DNA of 64,000 nucleotides from Zobellia nedashkovskayae (GTDB lineage Bacteria > Bacteroidota > Bacteroidia > Flavobacteriales > Flavobacteriaceae). Shown here piece by piece: positions 52,522 to 60,765 of this stretch; the stretch's first letter is position 1, and each line of letters starts with the position of its first letter. Under the pieces are notes generated by a model, which was not told the origin of the DNA, did not search any database, and was given only the letters and a program-made list of their open reading frames with translations. The stretch is taken from the NCBI RefSeq assembly GCF_015330125.1, contig NZ_JADDXR010000002.1, forward strand, positions 4,662,685 to 4,726,684. The letters are read 5' to 3'. A program made the translations under genes and the position numbers.

Positions 52522-53739
52522 ATGAACCTTCAGAAAGTAAGCTTTAAAAATAAGGACGGACAAGATTTAGTGGGCAGATTAGAACTCCCTGCCAATAGAC
52601 ACCCGCATAATTTTGCCATTTTTGCCCATTGCTTTACGTGTACAAAAAACCTGACTGCAGTGCGTAATATCAGTAAGGCCTTAACTGCTAATGGTTTTGG
52701 AGTTTTACGTTTTGATTTTACAGGTTTAGGTGAAAGTGAAGGTGACTTTGCCGATACTAATTTTTCAGGTAATGTTGATGACCTTGTTGCCGCTGCAGAT
52801 TATCTAGCGGAAAATTATAAAGCACCTACCCTATTGGTTGGCCATTCGCTTGGTGGTACAGCTGTTATTTTTGCTGCTGGAAGAATCAATTCTATAAAGG
52901 CATTGGCAACTATAGGTGCTCCATCAAATCCGGGCCATATTAAAAACCTTTTGAAAAGCGGAATCCCAGAAATTGAAGAAACCGGAAAAGCAGTCGTTAA
53001 TCTTAGCGGAAGGGATTTTACCATCAAAAAACAATTTTTAGACGATTTACAACATAAGCCTCTTGCCCAAATATTAGGTAAACTTCGTAAACCTATATTA
53101 ATACTACATTCTCCACAAGACGCTACCGTTGAAATAAAGAATGCAGAAGAAATTTACCGTGCAGCACATCATCCTAAAAGCTTTGTTTCTTTAGATGGTG
53201 CAGATCACCTGCTATCTAATAAAAGAGACTCCTTTTATGCTGGTGAGCTAATTTCCGGATGGGCCAAACGTTATTTAACTCTGGATACAGAACAACAAGA
53301 AGAGCCTAAAACAAAACATCAAGTAGTAGCTAGTTTAGACCATGATGATGGTTTTTCTACACAAATGAAAGTTGGCAATCATTTTATGACCGCAGACGAG
53401 CCCATTGATGTAGGTGGTAATGATTTTGGGCCATCACCATACGAATTAGTATCTGCCGGTTTATCTGCCTGTACTGCTATGACCGTACAGATGTACGCCA
53501 AACGTAAAGGATGGAAAATAGATAATATAGAAGTACATACTTCCTATAGCAGAAGCCACGCAGTAGATTGTAATGAATGTGACATAGATTCTGCTAAAAT
53601 CGATACTTTTGAAAGAGAGATTAAACTAACGGCGGATTTAGACGAAAAACAGAAAAAACGCATTCTCCAAATTGCCGATAAATGCCCGGTTCACAAGACC
53701 TTACATAATGAAACGCAGGTTATAACTACCCTAATTTAA
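52522..53739 (+). CDS. Fused alpha/beta-hydrolase and OsmC-like protein
   Basis: A 405-residue cytosolic two-domain protein. Residues about 1-255 are an alpha/beta hydrolase with nucleophile elbow Gly-His-Ser-Leu-Gly-Gly near 111 and the acid and His in LILHSPQDATVEI and GADHLLS. Residues about 270-405 are an OsmC/Ohr-type domain: YELVSAGLSACTAMTVQMYAKRKGW holds the first redox Cys and the second is in ADKCPVHKTL. OsmC domains reduce organic hydroperoxides by thiol chemistry; the hydrolase may release or supply the substrate. The fusion is known from marine bacteria, and both active sites look intact here. It is likely an oxidative-stress enzyme. Confidence 0.9.
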   Translation: MNLQKVSFKNKDGQDLVGRLELPANRHPHNFAIFAHCFTCTKNLTAVRNISKALTANGFGVLRFDFTGLGESEGDFADTNFSGNVDDLVAAADYLAENYKAPTLLVGHSLGGTAVIFAAGRINSIKALATIGAPSNPGHIKNLLKSGIPEIEETGKAVVNLSGRDFTIKKQFLDDLQHKPLAQILGKLRKPILILHSPQDATVEIKNAEEIYRAAHHPKSFVSLDGADHLLSNKRDSFYAGELISGWAKRYLTLDTEQQEEPKTKHQVVASLDHDDGFSTQMKVGNHFMTADEPIDVGGNDFGPSPYELVSAGLSACTAMTVQMYAKRKGWKIDNIEVHTSYSRSHAVDCNECDIDSAKIDTFEREIKLTADLDEKQKKRILQIADKCPVHKTLHNETQVITTLI

Positions 53740-53815
53740 TATGAGATTCCCAATTTTACTTTAAAGAACTACAACTATGGAGGTTTTTATGTGTTAAAAT
53801 CATCTTATAGCCAAC

Positions 53816-53845
53816 TTGATATGGTTATAAGAATGTTTAACTTTG
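53816..53845 (+). promoter_or_regulatory. Candidate promoter: TTG (-33) and TAACTTTG (-7)
   Basis: TTG at 53816-53818 and TAACTTTG at 53838-53845 are separated by 19 bases, the usual spacing in Bacteroidota, and the -7 box fits TAnnTTTG. The YceI ATG follows 28 bases downstream. This is the best complete promoter in the window. Confidence 0.65.
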
Positions 53846-53873
53846 ACGCGAAACCTAAAAATTCACAGGGAAC

Positions 53874-54512
53874 ATGAAAAAAATTAAACTTATAGCCCTT
53901 GGGCTACTGTTGGTTGGTGCTTTTAGTTGTAAAGATGCCAAAAAAGAAAACACGGAACAGAGTACAGAAGCACAAGCTGCAACAGAAATGTATAGCTTGG
54001 TGCAAGACTCTACAAAAGTTAGCTTCACTGCTTATAAAACAACTGATAAGTTACCCGTTGGTGGTCAGTTTAAAAAAATAAACATTACTAAAGCTGGCGA
54101 AGGTAATACCGCTCTTGAAGCTTTAAACGGAACTGAATTCAGTATTCCGGTAAGCAGTCTTTTTACAAACGATGCTACTGGCACAAGAGATCCAAAAATT
54201 TTGGAATTCTTCTTTGGTGTAATGGATAACACAGAACTTATTTCAGGAGTATTTAAGGTTGCTGAAGACAATTCATGTTCTATTGACGTAACCTTAAACG
54301 GTAAAACTGAAAATATAGCACTTACCCATAAAGCAGTTTCAGATAACGCATTAACTTTTGACGGTGTTATGGAACTTGAAAACTGGGATGCTCTTGATGC
54401 CGTTGCTTCAATTAACAAAGCATGCGAGGCTTTACACACCGGTAAAGATGGTGTTAGCAAAACCTGGAGCGATGTTGCTGTTCACGCAGAAGTATTACTT
54501 CAAAAAAACTAG
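53874..54512 (+). CDS. YceI-family lipoprotein
   Basis: A 212-residue lipoprotein (Ala-Phe-Ser-Cys19) with an acidic, Gln/Glu-rich linker and a YceI-like lipocalin-type domain from about residue 40: SLVQDSTKVSFTAYKTTDKLPVGGQFKKINI, the strand LNGTEFSIPVSSLFTNDATGTRDPKILEFFFG, and SIDVTLNGKTENIAL. YceI proteins bind polyisoprenoids or related amphiphiles in the periplasm; no enzyme activity is established. It has its own promoter and a downstream terminator and precedes the Cu/Zn SOD gene, which has separate signals. Confidence 0.88.
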   Translation: MKKIKLIALGLLLVGAFSCKDAKKENTEQSTEAQAATEMYSLVQDSTKVSFTAYKTTDKLPVGGQFKKINITKAGEGNTALEALNGTEFSIPVSSLFTNDATGTRDPKILEFFFGVMDNTELISGVFKVAEDNSCSIDVTLNGKTENIALTHKAVSDNALTFDGVMELENWDALDAVASINKACEALHTGKDGVSKTWSDVAVHAEVLLQKN

Positions 54513-54556
54513 AATTTTAGAGAGAAGACGTTAAGTCTCATCAATAAATTCCAATT

Positions 54557-54599
54557 AAAAATCCACTTATCAATCTATTTTGATAGGTGGATTTTTTTT
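54557..54599 (+). terminator. Terminator after the YceI gene
   Basis: AAAAATCCACTTATCA at 54557-54572 and TGATAGGTGGATTTTT at 54581-54596 form a 16-bp stem with one G-T pair, ending in T. Confidence 0.92.
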
Positions 54600-54712
54600 G
54601 TGCCCTCTCTTTTTTGACGCAATAAAAGAGAATCGTGCCGCATACGCTTACATTGGTTGAAAGACCCTATATTTCTTATTACTTTTCACCTAAATCTTAA
54701 AACATCAATATT

Positions 54713-55321
54713 ATGAAAAATATAAAAATAGGAGTTATTGCGATACTCGCATTGACGATGGTAAACTGTAAAGAAACCAAAAAGAACGCAGCTGAAACAA
54801 CAGGTGACATTAATAATAGCGTGGACCAAATGGAAACAAACGCTCATGAGATGAAGGACGATGTTATGAGCGAGCCTCTTACCGTAATGATGACTTCCAA
54901 GAGCGATAGTGATATGAACGGCGAGATTACTTTTACTCAAACCGATAACGAAATTGCCATGAAAGCGGTCTTTACTGGTTTGGAAGAAGGCTCGCATGCC
55001 ATTCACCTACACGAAAATGCCGATTGTTCTTCAGACGATGGTAAATCTGCAGGCGGACACTGGAACCCAACAAACGAACCTCATGGAAAATGGGGAGCAG
55101 AAGAAGGATACCATAAAGGTGACATAGGAAACTTTACAGGCGATGCAGATGGTAATGCTACAGTAGAATTTTCTACAGACGAATGGTGTATGGATTGTGA
55201 TGATGAAAACAAGAACATTATAGGTAGATCAGTAATCGTACATAAAGGCACTGATGATTTTACATCTCAACCCAGTGGAGACGCTGGTTCTAGAATAGGC
55301 TGCGCTGGAATTACAAAATAA
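54713..55321 (+). CDS. sodC: Cu/Zn superoxide dismutase lipoprotein
   Basis: A 202-residue lipoprotein (Met-Val-Asn-Cys19) with a long charged linker (to about 55) and a complete SodC domain. Metal ligands are visible: copper His98 and His100 in HAIHLHE, bridging His116 in GGHWNP, zinc His124, His134 and Asp137, and copper His177 in SVIVHKG. Cys105 and Cys197 (GCAG) can form the structural disulfide, and Arg195 in SRIGC is the catalytic arginine. It removes superoxide in the periplasm or at the outer membrane. It has its own terminator. It needs copper, so it could draw on the copper genes at 48-51 kb. Confidence 0.94.
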   Translation: MKNIKIGVIAILALTMVNCKETKKNAAETTGDINNSVDQMETNAHEMKDDVMSEPLTVMMTSKSDSDMNGEITFTQTDNEIAMKAVFTGLEEGSHAIHLHENADCSSDDGKSAGGHWNPTNEPHGKWGAEEGYHKGDIGNFTGDADGNATVEFSTDEWCMDCDDENKNIIGRSVIVHKGTDDFTSQPSGDAGSRIGCAGITK

Positions 55322-55344
55322 AATAATATTTACACTTTTACTTT

Positions 55345-55373
55345 AAAAACCGCTTTAGGGAGCGGTTTTTTTT
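55345..55373 (+). terminator. Terminator after sodC
   Basis: AAAAACCGCT and AGCGGTTTTT form a 10-bp perfect stem with a TTAGGG loop and T-run. Confidence 0.92.
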
Positions 55374-55400
55374 ATCTTTAACAGACTTACTAAAGAAAAT

Positions 55401-55949
55401 ATGGATTTAGATACGTTGGTTGTTCGCTTCCAAAAAAAAGACATCCTAGCTTTTGAGAAGCTCTACGATATGTATTGGGAAAATATATGCGGCGTTGTCC
55501 ATACGATTGTAAAGGACAAAGGCTTGGCCGAAGAAATTTCACAAGATGTCTTTGCTAAGATTTGGAATAATTCGGACAGCTACAACCCATCTAAGGGGCG
55601 CTTTTTTACATGGATTCTAAATATTGCCCGTAATGCGGCAATCGATAAAGTGCGATCAAAATCCTTTAAAGACCAAAAAAAGAACCTGTCTGCAGATTAC
55701 TTCGTAGGTATTCTAAACAGGCCGGATAGTACCGAAGAAAGTAAAGAAGAAATAGATACTTCCCAACTGAAAAAATTAGTACTCAACCTAAAGGAAAAAT
55801 GTCTTGAAATCATTGAAATGCTTTACTTTAAGGGATATACCCAGACAGAGGCATCACAAGAACTAGATATTCCACTAGGCACCGTAAAAACAAGAAATAG
55901 AAGCTGTATTTCTCAATTACGGAAAAATGTAACGTTAGAATGGAAGTAG
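55401..55949 (+). CDS. ECF sigma factor of the RskA-linked type
   Basis: A 182-residue ECF sigma factor. Region 2 shows FEKLYDMYWENICGVVHTIVKDKGLAEEISQDVFAKIWN with RFFTWILNIARNAAIDKVRS behind it, and region 4 shows KCLEIIEMLYFKGYTQTEASQELDIPLGTVKTRNRSCISQLRK. Overlap of its end with the next gene by 10 bases makes the sigma/anti-sigma pair translationally coupled, the classic arrangement for ECF sigma factors held by a membrane anti-sigma factor. Target promoters are unknown. Confidence 0.92.
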   Translation: MDLDTLVVRFQKKDILAFEKLYDMYWENICGVVHTIVKDKGLAEEISQDVFAKIWNNSDSYNPSKGRFFTWILNIARNAAIDKVRSKSFKDQKKNLSADYFVGILNRPDSTEESKEEIDTSQLKKLVLNLKEKCLEIIEMLYFKGYTQTEASQELDIPLGTVKTRNRSCISQLRKNVTLEWK

Positions 55950-56743
55950 ACAAATATATAGCATCGGGAATTTTGGAACTTTACGTAGCAGGAACGCTCA
56001 CGGAAGAACAAAATGTGGAAGTATTTCAGAATGCTCGCGAGTACCCTGAAATAAGAGAAGAGATTTTGGCTATAGAAGCATCTATCCTGGAGTTGACCAA
56101 ATCGGTTACTCCACAAATAGCCAGAAGAAAAGGATTTGACGACGTTAAAGTTCGTATTGGAGAAAGAAAAGACACTAAAGTTGTTCAATTTCCTAAGGAA
56201 AGATCTAATTGGAGTACCTATACAGGTTGGGCCGCAGCCATTTTATTGGGCGTTGGTGTTGCGTGGTTCTATAATGAAAACACCCAACTTAAGTCTAACA
56301 TTAATGTGGTTAAACAGGAGAAGCAGATTTTAGAACAGCAGATTTTTGAAGCACGCGGGTCATTGGCAAGCAGCAACGAACTGTTAGACAACTTAAGAGA
56401 CAAAGATGTAATCTTAACTCCGTTAGGTGGCCAAGAGGTCTCTCCTACTTCATATGCAAAAGCGTATTGGAACAAAAAAGAAGATAAGGTTTATATAGAT
56501 GCCCAAGGATTACCGGAACCACCAGATGGTATGGTATACCAAGTATGGTCTCTTAAATTGGACCCTCTAACACCCACAAGTATGGGTCTTTTGGAAGATT
56601 TTACAGCGGATGAAAACAAAATTTTTACTTTGGATAATCCAAATCAGACAGAAGCTTTTGGTATTACACTTGAACCTGCGGGAGGTAGTGAATCACCAAA
56701 CTTAGAACAACTGTATACCTTAGGAGCAGTTGCTTCTTCCTAA
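55940..56743 (+). CDS. RskA-like anti-sigma factor without zinc motif
   Basis: A 267-residue single-pass membrane protein. The cytoplasmic N-terminus (1-90) has the sigma-binding helical pattern SGILELYVAGTLTEEQNVEVFQNAREYPEIREEILAIE but no His-Cys-Cys zinc motif; one membrane helix lies about 93-108 (WAAAILLGVGVAWFY); a coiled coil follows (about 112-150), then an RskA C-terminal domain (GMVYQVWSLKLDPLTPTSMGLLEDF; FGITLEPAGGSESPNLEQLYTLGAV). It should hold the upstream sigma factor inactive until an envelope signal. The start overlaps the sigma gene by 10 bases. Confidence 0.9.
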   Translation: MEVDKYIASGILELYVAGTLTEEQNVEVFQNAREYPEIREEILAIEASILELTKSVTPQIARRKGFDDVKVRIGERKDTKVVQFPKERSNWSTYTGWAAAILLGVGVAWFYNENTQLKSNINVVKQEKQILEQQIFEARGSLASSNELLDNLRDKDVILTPLGGQEVSPTSYAKAYWNKKEDKVYIDAQGLPEPPDGMVYQVWSLKLDPLTPTSMGLLEDFTADENKIFTLDNPNQTEAFGITLEPAGGSESPNLEQLYTLGAVASS

Positions 56744-56763
56744 AAGAAATATTACTTAAACTT

Positions 56764-56799
56764 AAAAAGAGCTTTACATTATAATGTAAAGCTCTTTTT
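56764..56799. terminator. Perfect 36-bp palindromic terminator
   Basis: AAAAAGAGCTTTACATTA (56764-56781) followed by its exact reverse complement. The T-run on both strands suits the convergent anti-sigma and VOC genes. Confidence 0.9.
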
Positions 56800-56839
56800 A
56801 TTTTTGACGTTTTCTATTGTCCAAAAGACAAAAATTAAC

Positions 56840-57886
56840 CTATATATCTTTTTTCACCTTATGAACCGCCATTAGTTTTACCATCCACTTTGGTAAAGGT
56901 TTTTGAGGGTTCCGTGTTTTTAAATTTATGAATACTCCCAACTTCTTAAAAACTGGTACACGATGGGTTTCAACTAATTCAATTAATGTGCCGTCTGGAT
57001 CTTCCATATAGGCAAACCTTCCCGCTGCATCACCCATATCAAAACTATTAGCGCTGTCTACAGTAAAAGAATGACCTTCTTCTTTTGCCTCATCTCTAAG
57101 GAAATTTAAACCAGACACATCAAAACACAGGTGTATAAAACCCAAATCTCCCCAAAGTCTATCTTTATATATGGTATTCGGAACTCTATCTAGTGCTTGT
57201 ATTAATTCTATTTGAGACGGACCATAAAGTTGTCCAAAACCACCCGAGTGTTGATTACTTCGCGTAAGCAAAACTCTCCTAAAATTATTACCATGTCCAT
57301 TTGATAACTCCTCAAAAACACCCGAAGAATCACTTACAACCGTATCATACCCCAATAATTTATTATAAAAATAAAGTGAAGCATCCATATCAGAAACACC
57401 AATTATAACACCTAATATTCCTCCGGAGTCACCCTCGTTTTTAACAAATGTATACTGTTCATCAACTACCTGTACTTGGTTTGCCCAAGGATCCTTAAAG
57501 TAAAAGTGATTCTCATGCAATACATCTGACAACTCTGCAGTGTTAGCAGCAGTAAGCGCTTTATGTATTTCCTTTATTCTACCTGATCGTATTTTAATAG
57601 CATTAATGCCTAAATCCCCAAATAGTACAGGTTTCCTAGGTGGTTGTGGCTTTCTATTTTTAAACTGCCAGATTTCCAGGCCACCGCCACCTGTCATATT
57701 CAAGGCTAAAATTGCCTGCCGTTGTTCTGCATTACCCGCAGTATATTGTGTCATTAGATTAGCCGTAGCCAAATCATTAAAAACCATAATATCAAAACCT
57801 AAATGAGCTCGGTACCAATTAAAAACAGCTTTTACGTCTGCAACACCAATACCAATCTGTTGAATTCCGTTTATGATTTTCTGCAT
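56840..57886 (-). CDS. Double VOC (glyoxalase-fold) dioxygenase-like protein
   Basis: A 348-residue cytosolic protein with two VOC repeats. The first (about 6-145) has IGIGVADVKAVFNWYRAHLGFDIMVFND and HFYFKDPWANQVQVVDE; the second (about 152-320) has GVIIGVSDMDASLYFYNKLLGYDTVVSD, DLGFIHLCFDVSG and GRFAYMEDPDGTLIELVETHRVPVF. Metal ligands are His/Glu positions such as His257 and Glu313. Two-domain VOC enzymes include extradiol dioxygenases and lactoylglutathione lyase relatives; the reaction is not identifiable. Its start lies 9 bases after the stop of the glycosyltransferase upstream on the same strand, so the two form an operon. Confidence 0.85.
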   Translation of the reverse strand: MQKIINGIQQIGIGVADVKAVFNWYRAHLGFDIMVFNDLATANLMTQYTAGNAEQRQAILALNMTGGGGLEIWQFKNRKPQPPRKPVLFGDLGINAIKIRSGRIKEIHKALTAANTAELSDVLHENHFYFKDPWANQVQVVDEQYTFVKNEGDSGGILGVIIGVSDMDASLYFYNKLLGYDTVVSDSSGVFEELSNGHGNNFRRVLLTRSNQHSGGFGQLYGPSQIELIQALDRVPNTIYKDRLWGDLGFIHLCFDVSGLNFLRDEAKEEGHSFTVDSANSFDMGDAAGRFAYMEDPDGTLIELVETHRVPVFKKLGVFINLKTRNPQKPLPKWMVKLMAVHKVKKDI

Positions 57887-57895
57887 GCTAAAGAA

Positions 57896-58606
57896 TTAAG
57901 TGTTATGCTGATAAGGCATTTTGAGAAGTTTGTTATGTATAGATTTCAGTGTTTCTGAAGAAATTCCCATTTTAAATAAAACTACAAGTAAGAAATTGGA
58001 AAGGTTAACGCGTAAATATGAGTTACTTTCATATTTTCTTGCGGACACTATCAAATCGTTATTTATAATCTTGTAAGGTATTTTTTTTCCCTTCATTCGC
58101 TTAAAAAACTCAAAATCCTCCATTAATGCTTGGCTTTCATTAAATTTTCCAAGATTCTCAAAAGTTTGTTTTTTGATAAAAAGACACTGGTCTCCTCCTC
58201 CTGTGAAAATACCATCTTTAGACGTAAAAGAAGCATTTATATCCAACCAAAAATTTTCTTTATCAAACCGATACGAGAAAAACCCAGCCTCGAACCTCGC
58301 GTTTAAAGTCTTTTCTATATCATTTAAAAAAGAAACAGGTGGTATTACATCTGCATGCAAAAAGACCAGCACATTACCAGCCGCCATAGATGCTCCTGTA
58401 TTCATTTGTACAGACCTGCCCTTTCCCTGGCATTTAACAAATTTTACGTTAGGTGCCACCTCCAAATTTTCAGAACCATCTGCACTCTGACAGGACAGCA
58501 TAACAAGTACTTCAAAAACTATATTACTAGCTTCAGAATTTAATATTGGAAGTAGTTTTGAAAGATTATGTCTTTCATTATGCGCAGGTATAATAATAGA
58601 TATCAT
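57896..58606 (-). CDS. TIGR04283-type GT2 glycosyltransferase
   Basis: A 236-residue cytosolic or peripheral GT2 protein of the TIGR04283 family, which NCBI names as arsenosugar biosynthesis glycosyltransferase and which often travels with radical-SAM/selenodomain genes. Features: ISIIIPAHNERHNLSKLLP, GKGRSVQMNTGASMAAGNVLVFLHADVIPP with the metal-binding His-Ala-Asp near 95, GGGDQCLFIKKQTFENLGKFNES and ALMEDFEFFKRMKGKKIPYKI. The family GGGDQ and Met-Glu-Asp-Phe-Glu motifs are intact. Partner ArsM or radical SAM genes are not in the window, so an arsenosugar role is only a family inference. It heads an operon with the VOC gene. Confidence 0.85.
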   Translation of the reverse strand: MISIIIPAHNERHNLSKLLPILNSEASNIVFEVLVMLSCQSADGSENLEVAPNVKFVKCQGKGRSVQMNTGASMAAGNVLVFLHADVIPPVSFLNDIEKTLNARFEAGFFSYRFDKENFWLDINASFTSKDGIFTGGGDQCLFIKKQTFENLGKFNESQALMEDFEFFKRMKGKKIPYKIINNDLIVSARKYESNSYLRVNLSNFLLVVLFKMGISSETLKSIHNKLLKMPYQHNT

Positions 58607-58771
58607 AGTGTCATTTAGAAATTCTTCAAGGGATTAATTAAAACTTCTATAAAGCTACCCTTGTCAAACACATCTACGTAACTTTAAAAGAAAGGTTTCA
58701 AAAAAAAGCCGACCAAACCGTTGCTTCTGCCTTTACAGAGATAGCAATATTACAACTCTTAAACAAAACCC

Positions 58772-59560
58772 ATGAACGCAATCAAATTTAAATATCCTGT
58801 TATTTTATTCCTACTAGTAGTATCGGTTTTTCCTTCATATGGGCAAATGAACAATAGTAAAATTTTGGATTTAAATACATTCTCCGAAACATTTTTAACG
58901 CAAGTCCGTAATAACGAAGATACTAATGAGTTACGAGCGCAACTCTACAACACCACGTTACAAGAATTAGAAGAAAGCTTAAATACAGACGAAAAAAAAT
59001 TAGCTTTTTGGATTAATGTATACAATGCCTACATCCAAGTGGTTTTATCTGAAAACCCAGAAAAATATGATGACCGAGGTACATTTTTTAGCGCTGAACA
59101 ATTACCTATAGCAGGCAGACTTGTTTCGTTTGAAAAAATAGAACATGGCATTATTAGAAAGTCGCAGTGGAAACTGGGTCTTGGTATGATAAGAAAATGG
59201 TTCCCGAATAAATTTGAAAGAAAATTACGAGTAGACAACAGAGAATATCGCGTACATTTTGCCTTAAACTGTGGAGCAAAAGATTGCCCACCAGTTGCTA
59301 TATACAGTGCAGACAATCTAAATGAGCAACTTAATAAAGGTACGGCTGCTTATTTAAATAAAACATCTACCTACAATAAAGAAAGTGGAGAAGTATCCGT
59401 AACATCATTATTCAGCTGGTTTAGAGGCGATTTTGGTTGTAAAAGTGGGGTAAAAGATATTTTAAAGGAATTTAACATCATCCCAACTACTAAGAATATT
59501 GACCTTCACTATAAAAGTTACGATTGGACTTTAGACTTAGATAACTGGATAGACCTTTAG
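58772..59560 (+). CDS. DUF547 family exported protein
   Basis: A 262-residue exported protein (signal peptide to about Tyr-Gly-Gln25) with the DUF547 fold: KKLAFWINVYNAYIQVVLSENP near 72-93, KIEHGIIRKSQWKLGLGMIRKWFPNKFERKL, HFALNCGAKDCPPVAIYSADNLNEQLNKGTAAYLNKT near 165-201 and VTSLFSWFRGDFG near 210. The conserved Cys in NCGAKDCP and the acidic cluster suggest a possible catalytic site, but no activity is established for the family. It diverges from the TIGR04283 gene and converges on the BamA-like gene, 9 bases apart. Confidence 0.88.
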   Translation: MNAIKFKYPVILFLLVVSVFPSYGQMNNSKILDLNTFSETFLTQVRNNEDTNELRAQLYNTTLQELEESLNTDEKKLAFWINVYNAYIQVVLSENPEKYDDRGTFFSAEQLPIAGRLVSFEKIEHGIIRKSQWKLGLGMIRKWFPNKFERKLRVDNREYRVHFALNCGAKDCPPVAIYSADNLNEQLNKGTAAYLNKTSTYNKESGEVSVTSLFSWFRGDFGCKSGVKDILKEFNIIPTTKNIDLHYKSYDWTLDLDNWIDL

Positions 59561-59569
59561 GCTCCTTGT

Positions 59570-60670
59570 TTAAAAGGCTTCCTTAATCGTAAAATAGAAA
59601 TTACCGCCTTCGCTAGACATGCCATAATCCGCACGTATGCGAACACCATCTCTCTTATTGATGATATATCTTAGTCCTACACCTCCTGAGTTTTTATAAG
59701 CGGAAGAAGAGAGACTTTTAAAAGCCGGAGCTACCGTACCTGATGAGCCAAAAACAACTCCTCCAAATCTACCTGCTATAGGAAATCTATATTCCAATGC
59801 CATACTCAACTCGGAATTATCTTGAAATCTTCTGTTATTGATGCCTCTAGTCCTATCAGAGCCCAAGTAAAATAGATCATAAAACGGCGTACTTTTACTA
59901 CTGCTTCCTAAAAACAAATTGGCAGCAATTACCTGCTTTTTCCCTACTTTTTGATAAAAGCGATTATCTAACTCAAATTTTGAATATTCAAAACTAGAAC
60001 CCAGAATTTTACTGGAGGTAAATACGTTTGCTTGAATATAAAATCCTTTTGTTGGGAAGAAGATATTATCTCTAGTATCATAGAAGGCTTGTAACCCAAT
60101 ATTTGATACTGTTCCATCCTGCTTTCCTGGTACATCCGAAGCTTCTAGAATTCCACCTTCTTCAATTTTTAAACTACTAAAGCTATCAAACTCATACCCA
60201 AGTCCTAAGTAGAGGTTAGGCCAAACTTCCCGCATTAATGCCAAACGTGCTCTTGGGAAAGTTACTTCATATAATTCTTCATCTTCCTCTTTACTATCTA
60301 TTCCCACTCCAAAAAAATTGTAGAAATACTTATAAAAACCTAACTCGCCCAATAAGCGCCATTTTTCATCATCCTTATAAAACTCAAAAGGCATGTAAAC
60401 TAAAATTTGACTTTTTGTAGTGTAACTGGCTCCCAATTGTAATGAAGAAGGCCTTGTTTCTCTTTTTTCATTTTTCAGCCAAAAGTTAGCAATACCGATA
60501 CCTCCGAAACCAAAAGCCGTTTCGGGAGTATAAAATGCTACAGGAAAAGCAGAAATCTTTAAGTGCTTCACAATGGAATCTTGACTAGCTTGCTTTTGAT
60601 CTTGAGCTATAATAGAACTCATGCAAAAGCAAAGTAGTAATAACGGTACTATTCTCTTTGAGTTGGTCAT
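59570..60670 (-). CDS. BamA/TamA-family outer-membrane barrel protein
   Basis: A 366-residue exported protein (signal peptide to about Ala22) with a D15/surface-antigen barrel. It has AFGFGGIGIANFWLKNEKRETRPSSLQLGASYTTKSQ, EEGGILEASDVPGKQDGTVSNIGLQAFYDTRDNIFFPTKGFYIQANVFTS-like surface-antigen repeats (Asp-Thr-Arg-Asp...Pro-Thr-Lys-Gly), GSDRTRGINNRRFQDNSELSMALEYRFPI, and a C-terminal Phe after FYFTIKEAF. POTRA domains are absent and the length is short, so this is a barrel-only relative and not BamA itself. It diverges from the MMPL gene. Confidence 0.88.
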   Translation of the reverse strand: MTNSKRIVPLLLLCFCMSSIIAQDQKQASQDSIVKHLKISAFPVAFYTPETAFGFGGIGIANFWLKNEKRETRPSSLQLGASYTTKSQILVYMPFEFYKDDEKWRLLGELGFYKYFYNFFGVGIDSKEEDEELYEVTFPRARLALMREVWPNLYLGLGYEFDSFSSLKIEEGGILEASDVPGKQDGTVSNIGLQAFYDTRDNIFFPTKGFYIQANVFTSSKILGSSFEYSKFELDNRFYQKVGKKQVIAANLFLGSSSKSTPFYDLFYLGSDRTRGINNRRFQDNSELSMALEYRFPIAGRFGGVVFGSSGTVAPAFKSLSSSAYKNSGGVGLRYIINKRDGVRIRADYGMSSEGGNFYFTIKEAF

Positions 60671-60765
60671 TCTTTTTTTAAGGATACCTTTAGTTTTTAA
60701 AAAGTAATTGATAATCGTTTATGATGGGGTAATTTAGCACCGTATTTGAAGAACCGATATTCCAT

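Noticed and set aside
56764..56799. Perfect 36-bp palindrome as an operator
   Set aside because: Placed between two convergent gene ends with A/T runs on both sides, it is explained as a bidirectional terminator.
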